From Cubamyces lactineus (Eukaryota; Basidiomycota; Agaricomycetes; Polyporales; Polyporaceae): a stretch of 64,000 nucleotides of DNA. Below, in pieces: positions 13,023 to 24,131 of the stretch. Numbering within the stretch: position 1 is the first letter of the stretch; every line of letters starts with the position of its first letter. Position numbers and translations under genes: made by a program. The notes beneath the pieces were generated by a model. It was not told the origin of the DNA and searched no databases. It saw nothing but the letters and a program-made list of their open reading frames with translations. The DNA lies in assembly GCA_022376465.1 (NCBI GenBank), contig JACDTU010000038.1:18132-82131 (forward strand), written 5' to 3'.

Positions 13023-13855
13023 ATGGTCCAGGGAATCAAGTCGCACCAATCCACTCGCCCACGGTTCCTCGGCCAAGACCTCTCGGACTCCCAGCGCGAG
13101 GGGATCCTCAAATTCGCGGACTTCATCGTGCGTGGGAAGGGGCCGTTCGCCCAGACGGTTGGCTCGCGCCTCGAGATGACCGAGGTCGCCGTGTTCGAGC
13201 GGGAGGAAGACGGGAAGACGCAGATGCGGATGGTCTTCGAGATAGATGTCACCAGAGGTGCGTGCCTCAGCCCGCCTGGAGCTTTTCGGACTTATGGGGA
13301 CTAATGATGAACTATGTGGACCACGCAGAGATGCTCAATTCCGGAGACAAGATGCATGGCGGGTGTACCATGTTCCTTATAGACGTGTACGTTTCACTAC
13401 ACCCCCGCGTGCTTGTCTTACGTCGCGGGACTTCTGACTGCCTCGGATGTGCATCTGCGCCCGTTCTCTTCCCGCAGTTGTTCGTCTGTAGCGCTCGTCG
13501 CCCTTGGGATTGCGACCCACAAGTACGCCAACTTCGTTTCCCAGGCCATCTCTACTGTCTTCCACGCTCCGGCAACCGAGTACGTTCCTCTGTTTTCACG
13601 TTCTGCATGTTCCCAGTGCCCGCCCTGATCCCATATTTCCGTTCTGCGCAGAGGGACCAGGCTTCGCATCGTCAACAACACTGTGTCGTTCGGGGCGCGC
13701 ACGGTCTTGGCGCGTGTAGAGGTAGCTGTCCCAGATGTTCAGTGGCCTATGCGGAGACTGATATACACCTGGCGCAGATATGGGATGCTACGAATCGGAG
13801 GTTGGTCGCTACAGGTGTACACAACCAGATGCCTCCGTCGGCGCCCAAACTATAA
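13023..13855 (+). CDS. Hotdog-fold thioesterase (PaaI/ACOT13-like)
   Basis: Five exons (13023-13257, 13329-13386, 13478-13579, 13652-13721, 13778-13855) join in frame to about 181 residues. The hotdog signature is the segment SGDKMHGGCTMFLIDV followed by CSSVALVALG, where the HGG turn and the helix Asp/Ser form the active-site region of PaaI/ACOT13-type acyl-CoA thioesterases. Strands follow (KYANFVSQAISTVFHAPAT, then LRIVNNTVSFGARTVLARVE and RRLVATGVHNQM). The enzyme would hydrolyse acyl-CoA; the substrate cannot be read from the sequence. No signal peptide is seen. The short C-terminus PPSAPKL is not a clear peroxisomal PTS1. Confidence 0.85.
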
Positions 13856-14632
13856 TACAATGTCAAGAGCAGACATCTCATGGGTCGGGCCGTGCGCTAT
13901 CATCCTGCCTGATAGATCTATCATGGCATGTCTGTCAGCTGTAGGTTTATCAAAGCTCGATCCTGGTATGCGTGAATGGTTACGGAGGTAACTGGGAGAC
14001 GACCGCATATTCATAAAGTTTCGCCTCACCGCGGATGTCAGCCTACTGTCCCCCTCGCCCTACCTGACCACCGTCGACACTGAATCTGCTGCATAGGTCA
14101 AATTTGGACTATTCATGTCGCGTTCGCCCACAATAACACCGATATGGCAGCATCATGTCACGACGGTAACGCGTGTCTAAACGCGTCCGTCAGAGGCTTC
14201 TGGCAACTTGGACCGCAGCGGGATGGTCTAGTGCGAAGCGCTGCCGATGTATAGACAACAGTTCAACCACCAGTGCGTGCCTGTCCGGGACGAAGATGGA
14301 ATGGCCAGGCGGTGGCGACAGAACGAATCACGTCTGTACGCAGGCGTTGGGCGTTGCGTCGTCCTGTCGAAGGTCAGACCCTGTGTCAACACAGAGCACC
14401 CAGGAGCTCTGGTCGGTCTTCGTGGACTGCCGCTGTTGCACTAAGAAGGAAAGTTCAACAGATATCCTGCTATGCTGTGTATTCTGGCTAGTCGTTCGTG
14501 TCTTTAGATGGGTTCACTGACAACGAGTCAGCGCAGTTGAGGGGATCATCAACAATCCTCCCGGTACATAAGTGCTTCAAGAGCAAGCAATGTGCACCGT
14601 ACAACACTGGTCATCTTGTAGAACTTGTTCCT
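13856..14632. other. Intergenic, no gene seen
   Basis: Only short open frames in several frames, none resembling a known family. It contains the promoter of the DUF6533 gene. Confidence 0.35.
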
Positions 14633-16255
14633 ATGGAGTTCCCGACATCTTTGTACGACACCCTGTGAGTGATTTAGCCTTGCGTTGGGTCGCGATTGGC
14701 TCACGCCGCTTGACCGCGGATAGTGTGAGCGAAGGCTTTGCGCAAGTGGCCATGACGGGTGCGTCCCAGTTCCAGATACGATGCTACGGATGCGATTTGA
14801 CTACTCACATGACTTGGCAGCGCTGATGGTGTACGAGCTGCTCATCACTCTCGATGGCGAGGTGAACCTGTTCTGGAGCGCCGCCTTCACCAAGACTACT
14901 GCGCTCTTCCTCCTCAATCGGTACACGTCTCTAATCAAGTATCCCGTCGAGATTGCAGCGATGTGGCCTACTTCGCAGCTCGTGAGTGCTCGTTTGGCGC
15001 CTCCCAGTGTTGCAACGCGCTCACTCGGAGAATAGGGGTGCGTATTCCGGCCGACAATTCAGACTTAGGTGCTGACACCGTCGTCCCGGATTGATGGACG
15101 TGGACTACTTTAGGTGCCAGATCCTGATACGTGTAGGAGAAGGTGCCGAGATCATACCCTACTTCGTATGGAATAGTGAGTCCAAGTCCAAGTCGTTCGC
15201 AAGGGGCCCAAGTACTGACCCCCGCTACTACTAGTATTCACAGTCATGCGCGTGCACGCCCTTACACAGGGTCACTGGGGAGCAACTGTTGTCGTCTTCG
15301 TGCTGTCGAGCGTACCCATAGGCGCAAACATTGTCAGTGCCACGTTCCTGATGACATCGCTAGTCGACATATCCGCGAGGCTGACCTGCCATACTGCAGT
15401 ATTTGTTCACTGCAACCGCCCCTGGACTTATAGATGAAGTCATAGGTTGCACCTTTGTCACCGTGATGCCTGAAACCGTATATACAGCGTAAGTTCTTGC
15501 ACGTCCGTCATGCTTCGCTTCAGCTGAGCAACGACTTGACATCACTGTCTAGACGTGAGTGTTCCATAGCTTGTCAATACACGACGCCTCTCATCGCCTC
15601 CTCCAGTACTCATATCTTCGCGTGCATCTGCAATATTGAGCGACGTGATTGTGCTCGGGATAACATGGTATCACACTATCGGCTGCTGGAGACAAGCCCG
15701 TTCCGCGCGGATGAAGGTCTCGCTCTCGATGCTACTCTTGCGGGACAGTAAGCGTTATTTTGTGGACGATGGTGTTATCGAAGCTGACGATTCCCTGTCA
15801 AGGCTCGATCTACTTCCTGTGAGCATGGCTGTATCAACGAGGTGGTCGTTAGAGCATGCTGCTGATTGGCTTGCAGAATGCTGCTCAGCATCAACATCGT
15901 CCACATGGTCTCTGCATTCACCTCGGTGTTCCTGTTCTTTCCTGCCTTAGTGGGCGAGCCGTCAGTGTTCATGACTCACGGCTGTTCACAGTTGACTGAT
16001 AATTCTTCCTGCTGCAGGTTGAATGCGATTGTGGTCTCCAGAATGATGCTCAACCTACGTGAAGTCAATCAGCCGCGTCCGCAGACGTCCAACCAGGACC
16101 TCCTCTCTTTCCCTTCTTTCGTCTACAGACAGCAGACCCAAATCACTTCGGCGGCTCATCGGCGAATGTCGCATGATACGCTGGACGAGATTGTATCGAG
16201 GTACGGAGCCAGTACGCTCGACTGGGACGAGGACTCGAGCCCTGGGATGCACTGA
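14633..16255 (+). CDS. DUF6533-type multi-pass membrane protein
   Basis: Exons 14633-14664, 14724-14758 and 14821-14981 join to a protein starting MEFPTSLYDTLVSEG. The DUF6533 core follows: MVYELLITLDGEVNLFW and then TTALFLLNRYTSLI, with the conserved D-E-V-FW and LNRY. Further exons (around 15010-15050, 15116-15330, 15605-15750, 15800-15820, 15877-16010 and 16019-16255) give hydrophobic segments. Examples are the VFTVMRVHALTQGHWGATVV helix, the VVFVLSSVPIGANI helix and the SINIVHMVSAFTS helix. A hydrophilic tail ends in DEDSSPGMH. The family is greatly expanded in Agaricomycetes and has no established biochemical role. Middle exon boundaries are less certain than the ends. Confidence 0.75.
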
Positions 16256-16941
16256 GTCGGCCAGAACCGACGGGTGCTGTCTCGTGGCAGGTTGGGGGAG
16301 ATTTCGTACATCATCACCTGGCATCGGCAGCGCTGGTTGGTTACAATCGTTATTTGTTTCGTTGAATATCCAAGGCGGCCATTATGCGCATTCACGTACG
16401 CCGGCGAAGGCAGCAAGGGTTTCTCGAGTTGGCATAGGCGGAGCTTCCGGGCCGATCACCCGGTGTGGCTTGGCTGCCAAATAAGGCAAAGCGTCGGGCG
16501 TCGGTCGACTGCTGACCAGTATCTTGTTCGTCGACTTGCACAATATCGCCGTTGCTTTCTCCGACGTCCGCATCGCAGCCGAACGCAGAAAAAACAGGTG
16601 CCTTTGGCTGATCGTCATGGGTCGTGCGCGCAGTCAACCCTGCAGGTCTCATGGGCATCAGGCTGGCAAGCCGTTAGGCAAGCTACAGTGCTCGTCCGAG
16701 TCGGAACGGAAGCGGATTGTGTAGCTTGGCACGAATTTGGTATGTCGTGTTGTTTGTATAACGTTCCGATCCGATTCCGACAGTTGTGTACCGTCTCTCA
16801 TCCCTCTCTCCAGCTACCCTCCAGTATGGGGCCCCGTCATATATATACGGGAAACATGAATGAACGCGACGTCCTGCTCGCTCTCGCCGTCGAGGCTTTC
16901 TGGCTCGCTTTGTTCCACTCTTGCGCTTGTCGTGGCCAAAG
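16256..16941 (+). promoter_or_regulatory. Intergenic region with TATA-like box and uORF of the MFS gene
   Basis: A TATA-like run lies at 16839-16848, about 95 bp before the MFS start. An upstream ATG at 16856 opens a 29-codon frame (MNERDVLLALAVEAFWLALF at its start) that ends at TGA 16943-16945. It therefore overlaps the MFS ATG (16942) as ATGA. No other gene is recognised in this stretch. Confidence 0.5.
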
Positions 16942-19209
16942 ATGACCATCGCGCCGCACAGCCAGACGACTACGACGACAGAGGCGTTCGACGACGCCGC
17001 CACCGCGGTCGAGAAACTCCCTCCTGGCCATGTCACCCTCTCCGTCGAACCCGGCCACCAGGGCCACATCCCTCCTTCTCATGACCCCAACAGACCCGAC
17101 CTCAGTTTCCCGTTCGAGACCACCGACACGCAGCGCGGTGGTTTCACCGACGAATATCGTATTACCTCCAAGACCGGATATATCACTGCCGACCTCGCCC
17201 TTCGTCCCGTTCCCTCGCACTACCACACCCTCCCCGCCGTCCTCGCGGACCCAGAAAAGGCCATCCGGTTGAAGCAGGTCAAGTTGGTCACCTGGTACGA
17301 GAACGACCCTGAGGATCCTCGTAACTGGAGCAAGGCGTACAAATGGTGTACGTATCCACTTACAGCGTACGTGATCCTCCTGACACCCCTGTTCGTCAGA
17401 TATCACCTTCGTATGCGCCCTGTCAGTGGTTTCTATTGCGTTCGCGACCGCTATTATTGCCGGCGACTTTGGCGGAGTCATGAAGGAATTCGAAGTCTCC
17501 GAAGTCGTCGTGGCACTCAGTGTCTCCTTGATGATTGTCGGCTTCGGTATCGGTCCGCTGATTCTAGCACCGCTGGTACGTTCATACTGACCATACCCAT
17601 TCGTATATCTCACTAGCGCTCTTCAGAGTGAGCTTCATGGTAGAAGGCCCTTCTGGGTTGCGCCGTTCCTTGTATATATCCGTACGTCTTCCGCACGGAC
17701 GCTGCGAACGCATGCTAATAGTTAAGGTAGTCTTCAACATTCCGTGCGCACTCGCGAAGAATATCGGGACTCTGCTGGTCTCTCGTTTCCTCTGCGGACT
17801 CTTCGGTTCCGGGCCGTTTGCATTGGCAGGAGGGGCTATTGCAGACGTGTGGGATAACAACGAGCGAGGTTTCGCTGTCGCCTTGTTCGCCGCAGCACCA
17901 TATGGGTAAGTCTTCTCCCTAACGCGTTGTCGTTCTGGTCTAACTGTAGCGTGTAGCGGTCCTGTCCTCGGACCTATTGTCGGTGGTTTCATCGGAGAGA
18001 CCATCGGCTGGCGGTGGATCTTCTGGGTGAGCACCGCCATCTCGTATAGCGTTGACAGCTACTCATTACCTCCAGGTGAACATGATCTTCGCCGGCGTGG
18101 TCGCCTGCATGTGTGCGACCATTCCGGAGACGTATGCACCTGCCATCCTGCTCAAGCGGGCGAAGCGTTTGCGTGCGGAGACGGGCGATCCGAATATCAC
18201 CACGGAACAGGAACTATTCCGTAAGACCCTCAAGGAAATCGTCATCGAGACTGCCGTCCGGCCCTTCCGTGAGTATCAACCAATGTATCTACGGTGTACA
18301 GTCAAGCTCACTCCCACACAGAGATGATCGCAACTGAACCAATCCTTACACTCATGTCGATGTATGCGTCTCTCATTTACGGCCTCCTTGTACGTCTACG
18401 TCTGAAACGATTCAGCATGTCAAATGTGGAACTCACATCCCTGCAGTACGCGTTCTTCTTCAGCTTCCCCATCGTCTTCTCGGAGGGCTACGGCTATAAC
18501 GACGGTATCACCGGCTTAATGTTCTGCTCCGTCCTCATCGGTGTGGGAATCGCACTCTTTGTCACCCCTCGCCTTGAGAAGGACTACCTCCGACGTGCTG
18601 CCGCGAAGGGCGGACGTGCCGACCCCGAAGACCGTCTGATAGGCATGATGATCGGATGCTGGTTCATCCCTATCGGTGGGTTGCTCGCGGGCCCGTCCTA
18701 TACGTACTGAGTTACTTACGGACTGGCACAGGCATGTTCATCTTCGGGTGGACGAGTCCGCCCACGGTACAGCCCGGCGGCGGGAATTGGGTGGGCCCGT
18801 GCTCTGCGGGTGTTCCGTTTGGCTTTGGAAGTGCGTACAGCCCCCTTGTCTCCGCGAAGTCCAGCTTGTGTTGACCCGATGGTCCAGTGGTCGTCTTGTA
18901 CTTCTCGGCGAACGCGTACTTGATCGATGCCTTCCCAGGCTATGTCGCGTCAGCGCTGGCGGCGAAGATCGTCATTCGATCGGGTCTCGGTGCAGCGACA
19001 CCGCTTTTCATCACGGCTATGTTCCATAACCTTGGGAACGGATGGGCTGCGTCCGTCTGGGGTTTCATCTCCCTCGCGCTGGTAAGACACCTCGTCGTGC
19101 TGACAGACGGGAGATAGACGTTGACGTTGGCGTTTGCTAGATTCCTATCCCGTTCTGCTTCTACAAGTACGGGAAGTGGATTCGGAGCAAGTCTAGGCGT
19201 GCAGCGTAG
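16942..19209 (+). CDS. Major facilitator superfamily drug-type transporter (DHA1 family)
   Basis: A multi-exon gene for a 12-helix transporter of the fungal multidrug H+ antiporter type. The N-terminal cytoplasmic tail carries the pre-helix motif YENDPEDPRNWSKAYKW, typical of DHA1 transporters. Helices follow from TFVCALSVVSIAFATAIIAG onward. Motif A (here SELHGRRPFW), an SRFLCGLFGSGPFALAGG segment, the antiporter-like GPVLGPIVGGFIGE motif with GWRWIFW, and a central loop (ETYAPAILLKRAKRLR) are in the expected order. The last exon ends KSRRAA then TAG. Substrate is unknown; members export toxins and fungicides or import small metabolites. The start ATG (16942) overlaps the stop of a 29-codon uORF. 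Confidence 0.9.
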
Positions 19210-20916
19210 ACCGGCCTCCTGCTGTCTTCCATTGCGTTATCTGGGTCGAGCGAAGTAGAGGGTTTGCTATCAGAAGGTATATGCGCTTGTCTCGCAATTT
19301 TCTAACTTATGGTGATGCTTTAGTGTAGCACATGTATTCTATCACACTCCTTAATCCATATACTTGTCAGCGATGCACCGGTGAAGCCGCAACCCGTCTG
19401 GACCGAGCAACGCAATACAACAGTCAGACGAAGATTCTATCTAGAGTGATGTAGAAGATGCAATAGCGCTGTACGCTATCGCACGTGGCAATTGTATACA
19501 GCTCAATGTCAGACTCGATGGTATCTGAAACGACGCTATCTCTATCAGAGCTATCCTTGTCCGCCCAGCTTTCCGGACTTGGTCCACATGGCGACGGGAC
19601 TGGCATGTGATAGGGTTTTGTATCCGTCTCGCGCATGAGAGCGAGCTAACAGTACGGCGGGATGACGGAACGGGGAACCCACGACGCCCGATGAGTAACC
19701 TCTACGGCACATCCAATGGACGCGCACCGCTTAGGCGGATAGAACGACGGTGGAGAAAGGCGAGTGCGCAGAGCCACACGGTGCAGAGCGCGATTGGCCT
19801 TCCCGGAGGTCGGTGCCTGGGAGTCGCGCACACACGCGACGCGACCTCCCGCGTGCTGCGAGCTCGCGAAGGCGGACGAGCACGGGAATGCAATACGACA
19901 AGGTTCAGCTAGTGCGCATTCGAACGCTGGAGATTGGCGCCGTTCCGTGCTCGTCGACGTACCATGGCCCACGGACGAATCGAGATGGCGTGGCCTATCC
20001 AATTGGAGGTCGTACATGGTCACTGGACGGTTCAGGTGCGCGCTGTGCATCGTGCTCCCTACGGGCCTTTTGGCGTGTCACGGGAGGCAGACACGAACAC
20101 TGTAACCAGGTGAGCTGTATCTTCAGGCGACTACGAACCTTGTGGACAGGAGGACCAAAATTTTTGCGTTTGCACCGCGCTCTAGGTAGGACGTCTGATG
20201 CGGGAGGATGAGCTGGGGATCGAGGTCTAAAGCTGTAGCATCGTCAACGCGTCGGAGAATGAGGGTGGCCGCGTTGGCGTCCACGGAATGCGGACCTGTA
20301 ACACGTACGAGGTGGATTCGCTGGCTTGTAAACATTTATAGAAGTCCTTCGCGCACTGGTCGACGCAAATTTCCCTCCGTTGTCCGTGGCAGATGCAGTC
20401 CGCCACGTCGTCGCATCGGCAAGATGCATGGCGAGATCGAGGAGCAATGCCTTACACCGCTTCGGATCTGTGTTGCCAAAAGAAGGTTTACACGCGAGAG
20501 ATTGCTGAAGAGGCCCGAGATGGGGACGACGCATCGATACAAAGGAGAGTCAGAGGCTGCAGAAGGCTGGTGTGGTCACGCTGTCGAGTGGTTCTGAGCT
20601 TTGCGAGGCCGGGACACCGGCCTGTAGGACCGGAGGACATGACTTCGGCGGACCGATATACCATCAGAGTCGCAGAGCGCGAATCACAAGTGTGGAGTCG
20701 AAGGTCGGTGTTCTCAAGGAAAACACAAGGTACAAGGCTCGAGCCGTGGTCTGACAAGTAAAAGCCATACGTCGTTCCCAAGGGCACCGAGCGAGCCCTG
20801 TATGCTGACACAATATGAACCACTCACCATGACTGACGAGACGAGCGGACCTGCAAGCCGGTAGCAGTACGAATTCATCTGACAGGACACGGGAACATGT
20901 TGCGCTGCTACGTGTT
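19210..20916. other. Intergenic, no gene seen
   Basis: 1.7 kb with short open frames on both strands but no family resemblance. It lies between the convergent 3' ends of the MFS transporter and the phosphatase, so it should hold both terminators. Decayed sequence is possible. Confidence 0.4.
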
Positions 20917-22051
20917 CTATGCCAGCAAATTCTCCCGGATGCGGCGAAGATCGTCGTCAGCAAGTTTCGTGTGCGTCCTGATATATCCTTCGATGCCGCC
21001 GTACTCTTGGCGGATGTGATCTATGAAAGCGCGCATCGACTCTGCCCTGTACGTGAGGAAGTGAGCGAGTGCGAAGACGATGCTATAAGTGCGCAGATGG
21101 AGGTACATACTTGGAGCTGCCCATCGCCACGGTGCCAGTCCAGTTCTCACGGAAAATGGGGTCGTTCTGAAACCGGACGGCGAGCATGGGTAGGGCTGGC
21201 TGCAGCCCGACCTCAGTGAGCGCGTAGTCTGCGATGATATGCTCGTCGCGCGCCCCGAGCAGCTGCATGAAACGGCCCGTTCAGCATACTCTGGCCGTGT
21301 GCACGGCAGAGACGAGAGAAGTCGTACCATGAGAATGGCAGCGGCGAACACGCCCGTCCTATCCTTTCCCGCTAGCGTCGGACAGGTCGGATCGTGGGTG
21401 AGAACCTTAAGTGAAGCAATTGAACGGACCTGTGCAGTGGATGAGACACGGGACGTCCGGCTGGTCACAGAGGTGCACGAGTATGCGCTCGAGGGAGGTG
21501 CTGCCGCTCAGGAGAACTTGCTTGTATGATTGCAGGAACGCCTAGTAGTAGGATGCGTCAGTCCATATCAAATGCTATAGAGGGAGACACGAACGTCTGT
21601 CGCGTCCTGTTCAAATTCCTTCAATCTAGGCACTTTCAAGTCATACTCTGAAGAATTGCGTCGGACGCTGTATGGTCGCTTACCTCTGAGGGACTTCGCT
21701 TGGGCGCCAGGGGTCCTGGATGATTGGGACTCTGACCAGCTCAACGCCGTCGATCAACTTGCTTGCCGTTCCGTACTTTGCGATCTCCGAGTCCACACGG
21801 AGGTCGAATACCCGCTGGATACCAAGCGAACGAAGCTGCTGGATGCCAGTATCTGTGATGCGGGCCAGCTCTCCTGAACGAAAGAGGCGGAGCGGCTTGA
21901 CACGGGATGTGCCTGAGACGGTTGGGTAGCCTGCACCAAAGTCGCGTATGTTGAACACGCCGTCGATGGATACGAAGGGCGGCGCAGCGAGGGCGGAGGC
22001 GACGAAAGCCGGGTCAAGGATGGGGAAGGACGTGCCGTTGTTGGTAGCCAT
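20917..22051 (-). CDS. Tyrosine phosphatase, Y_phosphatase3 (PF13350-like) family
   Basis: On the minus strand the first exon (22051 down to 21684) encodes MATNNGTSFPILDPAFVASA and the family N-terminal motif FNIRDFGAGYP...LFRSGELARIT. A short exon 21625-21595 follows, then one from 21541 with FLQSYKQVLL. The active site is the P-loop HCTAGKDRTG, in which an intron splits the codon between HCT and GKDRTG. Later exons give MLLGARDEHIIADYALTEVG and the C-terminal MRAFIDHIRQEYGG helix, ending at TAG 20917-20919. Catalytic Cys and Arg are both present, so it should be an active protein-tyrosine or phosphoinositide phosphatase. The physiological substrate is unknown. Length about 270 residues fits the family. 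Confidence 0.85.
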
Positions 22052-22909
22052 GGCTAGGTGGAAGGGAGGAGAGTGAAACAAGACGCGAGTCTAATGAGGA
22101 GCGCCTTCGTATGTAGTCGGCTGGAGAGGAGAAGGTGTGAGGGAGGTACGATGAGACATTGTATGAATGGTTGTGTAGCGACAGTCTCACCGGAAGAGAT
22201 GGTGGGCGCGTCGTGTCAAGGAGTTGAGTCGAGGGAAGCTGATGACTGGAGCTCGATCGAGGTTGTTTCGCTCTGGGGCGGTGTAGCGGCATGGGCGGCG
22301 GTGAGATGAGCGAGCGCGCGTCCCAAACAAGTGAAGGAGGTGTGCATCAGGAACGACGACTGGGCCTGCTATGCTGGTGGTGTGGTATACGCGGATCCAG
22401 GCATTGGCAAGCTGCAGTGCATAGCAACTTGAAGAGATATCCGTCTTCCTTACTCCGGGCCGGCCATCCGCTCCCTGTGTGCCTCGCCCCTGTCGTCTTC
22501 ACGTCCAGTTGCATGAGCATACGTCGTCCTCGAGCACACAACACAAAAAAGAGCGCGCGTCGTTTCTACAACACCACGTTCTCTAGCACGACTAGAAAGA
22601 CGACTCCAAGACGCGATCGCCGGCATTCTACCCTCCTCCGACCAGTGTGGCATGCAATCGCGTCGGCCTGCAATGAACATCAAATCCCGGTCTTCAAGTC
22701 ACCGTACCTTCCAGTCGTCTGCGGAGAGCAGAGCAAGACGAGAAGGTGTCTTATACGCCAAACCTCTGCGGGTATGCACTTTGTACATGCATAGCGTTCT
22801 TTCGATCCACGGACGACGACGTCAAGCCGGCATTCTGACGAGCAATGGACCGGCGTTCAAAAGCTGCGCCTCGCCGATCCTTTCCGCCGCTCCTCGCCGT
22901 CCTCCACGC
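22052..22909. other. Intergenic, left flank of the transposon
   Basis: Promoter region of the minus-strand phosphatase, then sequence with no recognised gene up to the transposon insertion point. Confidence 0.4.
22906..22909. repeat. Left target-site duplication (ACGC)
   Basis: ACGC immediately precedes the left TIR; the same four bases follow the right end at 29841-29844. Confidence 0.65.
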
Positions 22910-23474
22910 TACGGTTGCCGAGCAGGATCAGGTCAAGTTCCAGCGACGAACGACGAACGACGAGCAACATCGATATCGATCCGCCGCGCACGGAACCTGT
23001 TCCGCGCTCTTTGGCGCCAAGTCCAGCGTCATGGGGTACGACAACTTCAACGCCAGGTAGCTCAATTAGTGTACGTGCCATCTGCCTCGCTGGACTCACC
23101 GTAGATTAACTCGAGTTTCTGCCTTACAACCTATGAGATGCATATTGAAGCTGTCAGGACATAGATGACTCCGCGCTGCCACCCCCAATGTGGAAGTGCT
23201 AACGCCCGTGAGCGCTTACAACAGCGCCGACTGAGGTTTGCCTCGGAGTGTAATTACGGTCAGGCTCCGCACCAAATTAGTTTTGCTGAGATAGAACGGG
23301 CATAAGAAAGGGCTTTAGATGAATATAAGGTCTTTGGTATGCCCCCGCGCCTGCCGACAATTCAAGTGACAGTAAGGACTATTGAGAGATAAGTGACACG
23401 ATAAGTGACACAATGTCACTAAGTGGTGACAGCCAGTGCTAGCGAAGTTCACGTAGCTCTGCATGCCCTCCCTA
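22910..23474 (+). repeat. Left terminal inverted repeat
   Basis: About 565 bp that recur as reverse complement at 29051-29613. Near the inner end (about 23366-23440) there is a cluster of GTGACA/TGTCAC motifs, including two tandem AAGTGACAC units and an inverted TGTCACT. This is a plausible transposase-binding or regulatory block. Open frames crossing the TIR are coincidental, since they occur at both ends. Confidence 0.9.
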
Positions 23475-24131
23475 CGCTGATAGTTACCTGCCTGTGCAAC
23501 TGTTGATACCTAGCTTCTCGAGGTTAGGGGAAACTAATGGGGAATAGGAAAAAGTAGCATTCAGTCTCATGAGAATACTGAGGGTAACGGCCCTATGTGA
23601 CATTGGCATAGGACGTGGTTTCAGGGTTTTCGCAATGCTTGACCGTGGACAGGCACAAATCAAGCGCCCAACATGTCCGTAAGGTATTCGGCCCATAGCT
23701 CTTCAGGCTTCTCACAGTAAGGGCTACAGTTTGGTGAATAGACTGTATAATGCATCTAATGTGATAGCCTCTATTAATCCTGAACCGCGATGTAACCAGT
23801 GAACATCGGAGGGCCTGTCGGTTATGCCTCTTTTGGGCGCCTGTTTACTTGCTCTTGACCCGAGGCACATAATGCATTACGGTACAGGCTTCTCATAGCA
23901 ACTGTCAATACTTAGGCTGTAGGTCAAATGGTATATTTCCTACTTGATTCTGAAGTCATCTTGATCCGCACTGAGAATGGTGAACATAGAGAGGCATCAC
24001 GGTGATACATCTTAGTAAGCGCTCACGCGCGTTATCTCCACCCTTTACTTCGCTGAATGCTCTGTACGTTGCCTTGAGTCCTAGCTCTACACAAGCAGCC
24101 TTGTCCTAGTACTGTGCTTCTCTGCAGCCTG
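23475..24131. other. Non-coding leader inside the transposon
   Basis: AT-richer sequence between the left TIR and the integrase start; no gene seen. A GTAAGCGCTCACGCGCGTTA stretch near 24014 echoes the inverted GTGAGCGCTTAC sequence within the TIR (about 23208). Confidence 0.45.

Noticed and set aside
22652..23104. 150-codon plus-strand frame crossing the left transposon boundary
   Set aside because: It runs from flank into the TIR and has no family resemblance; it exists only because of the insertion.
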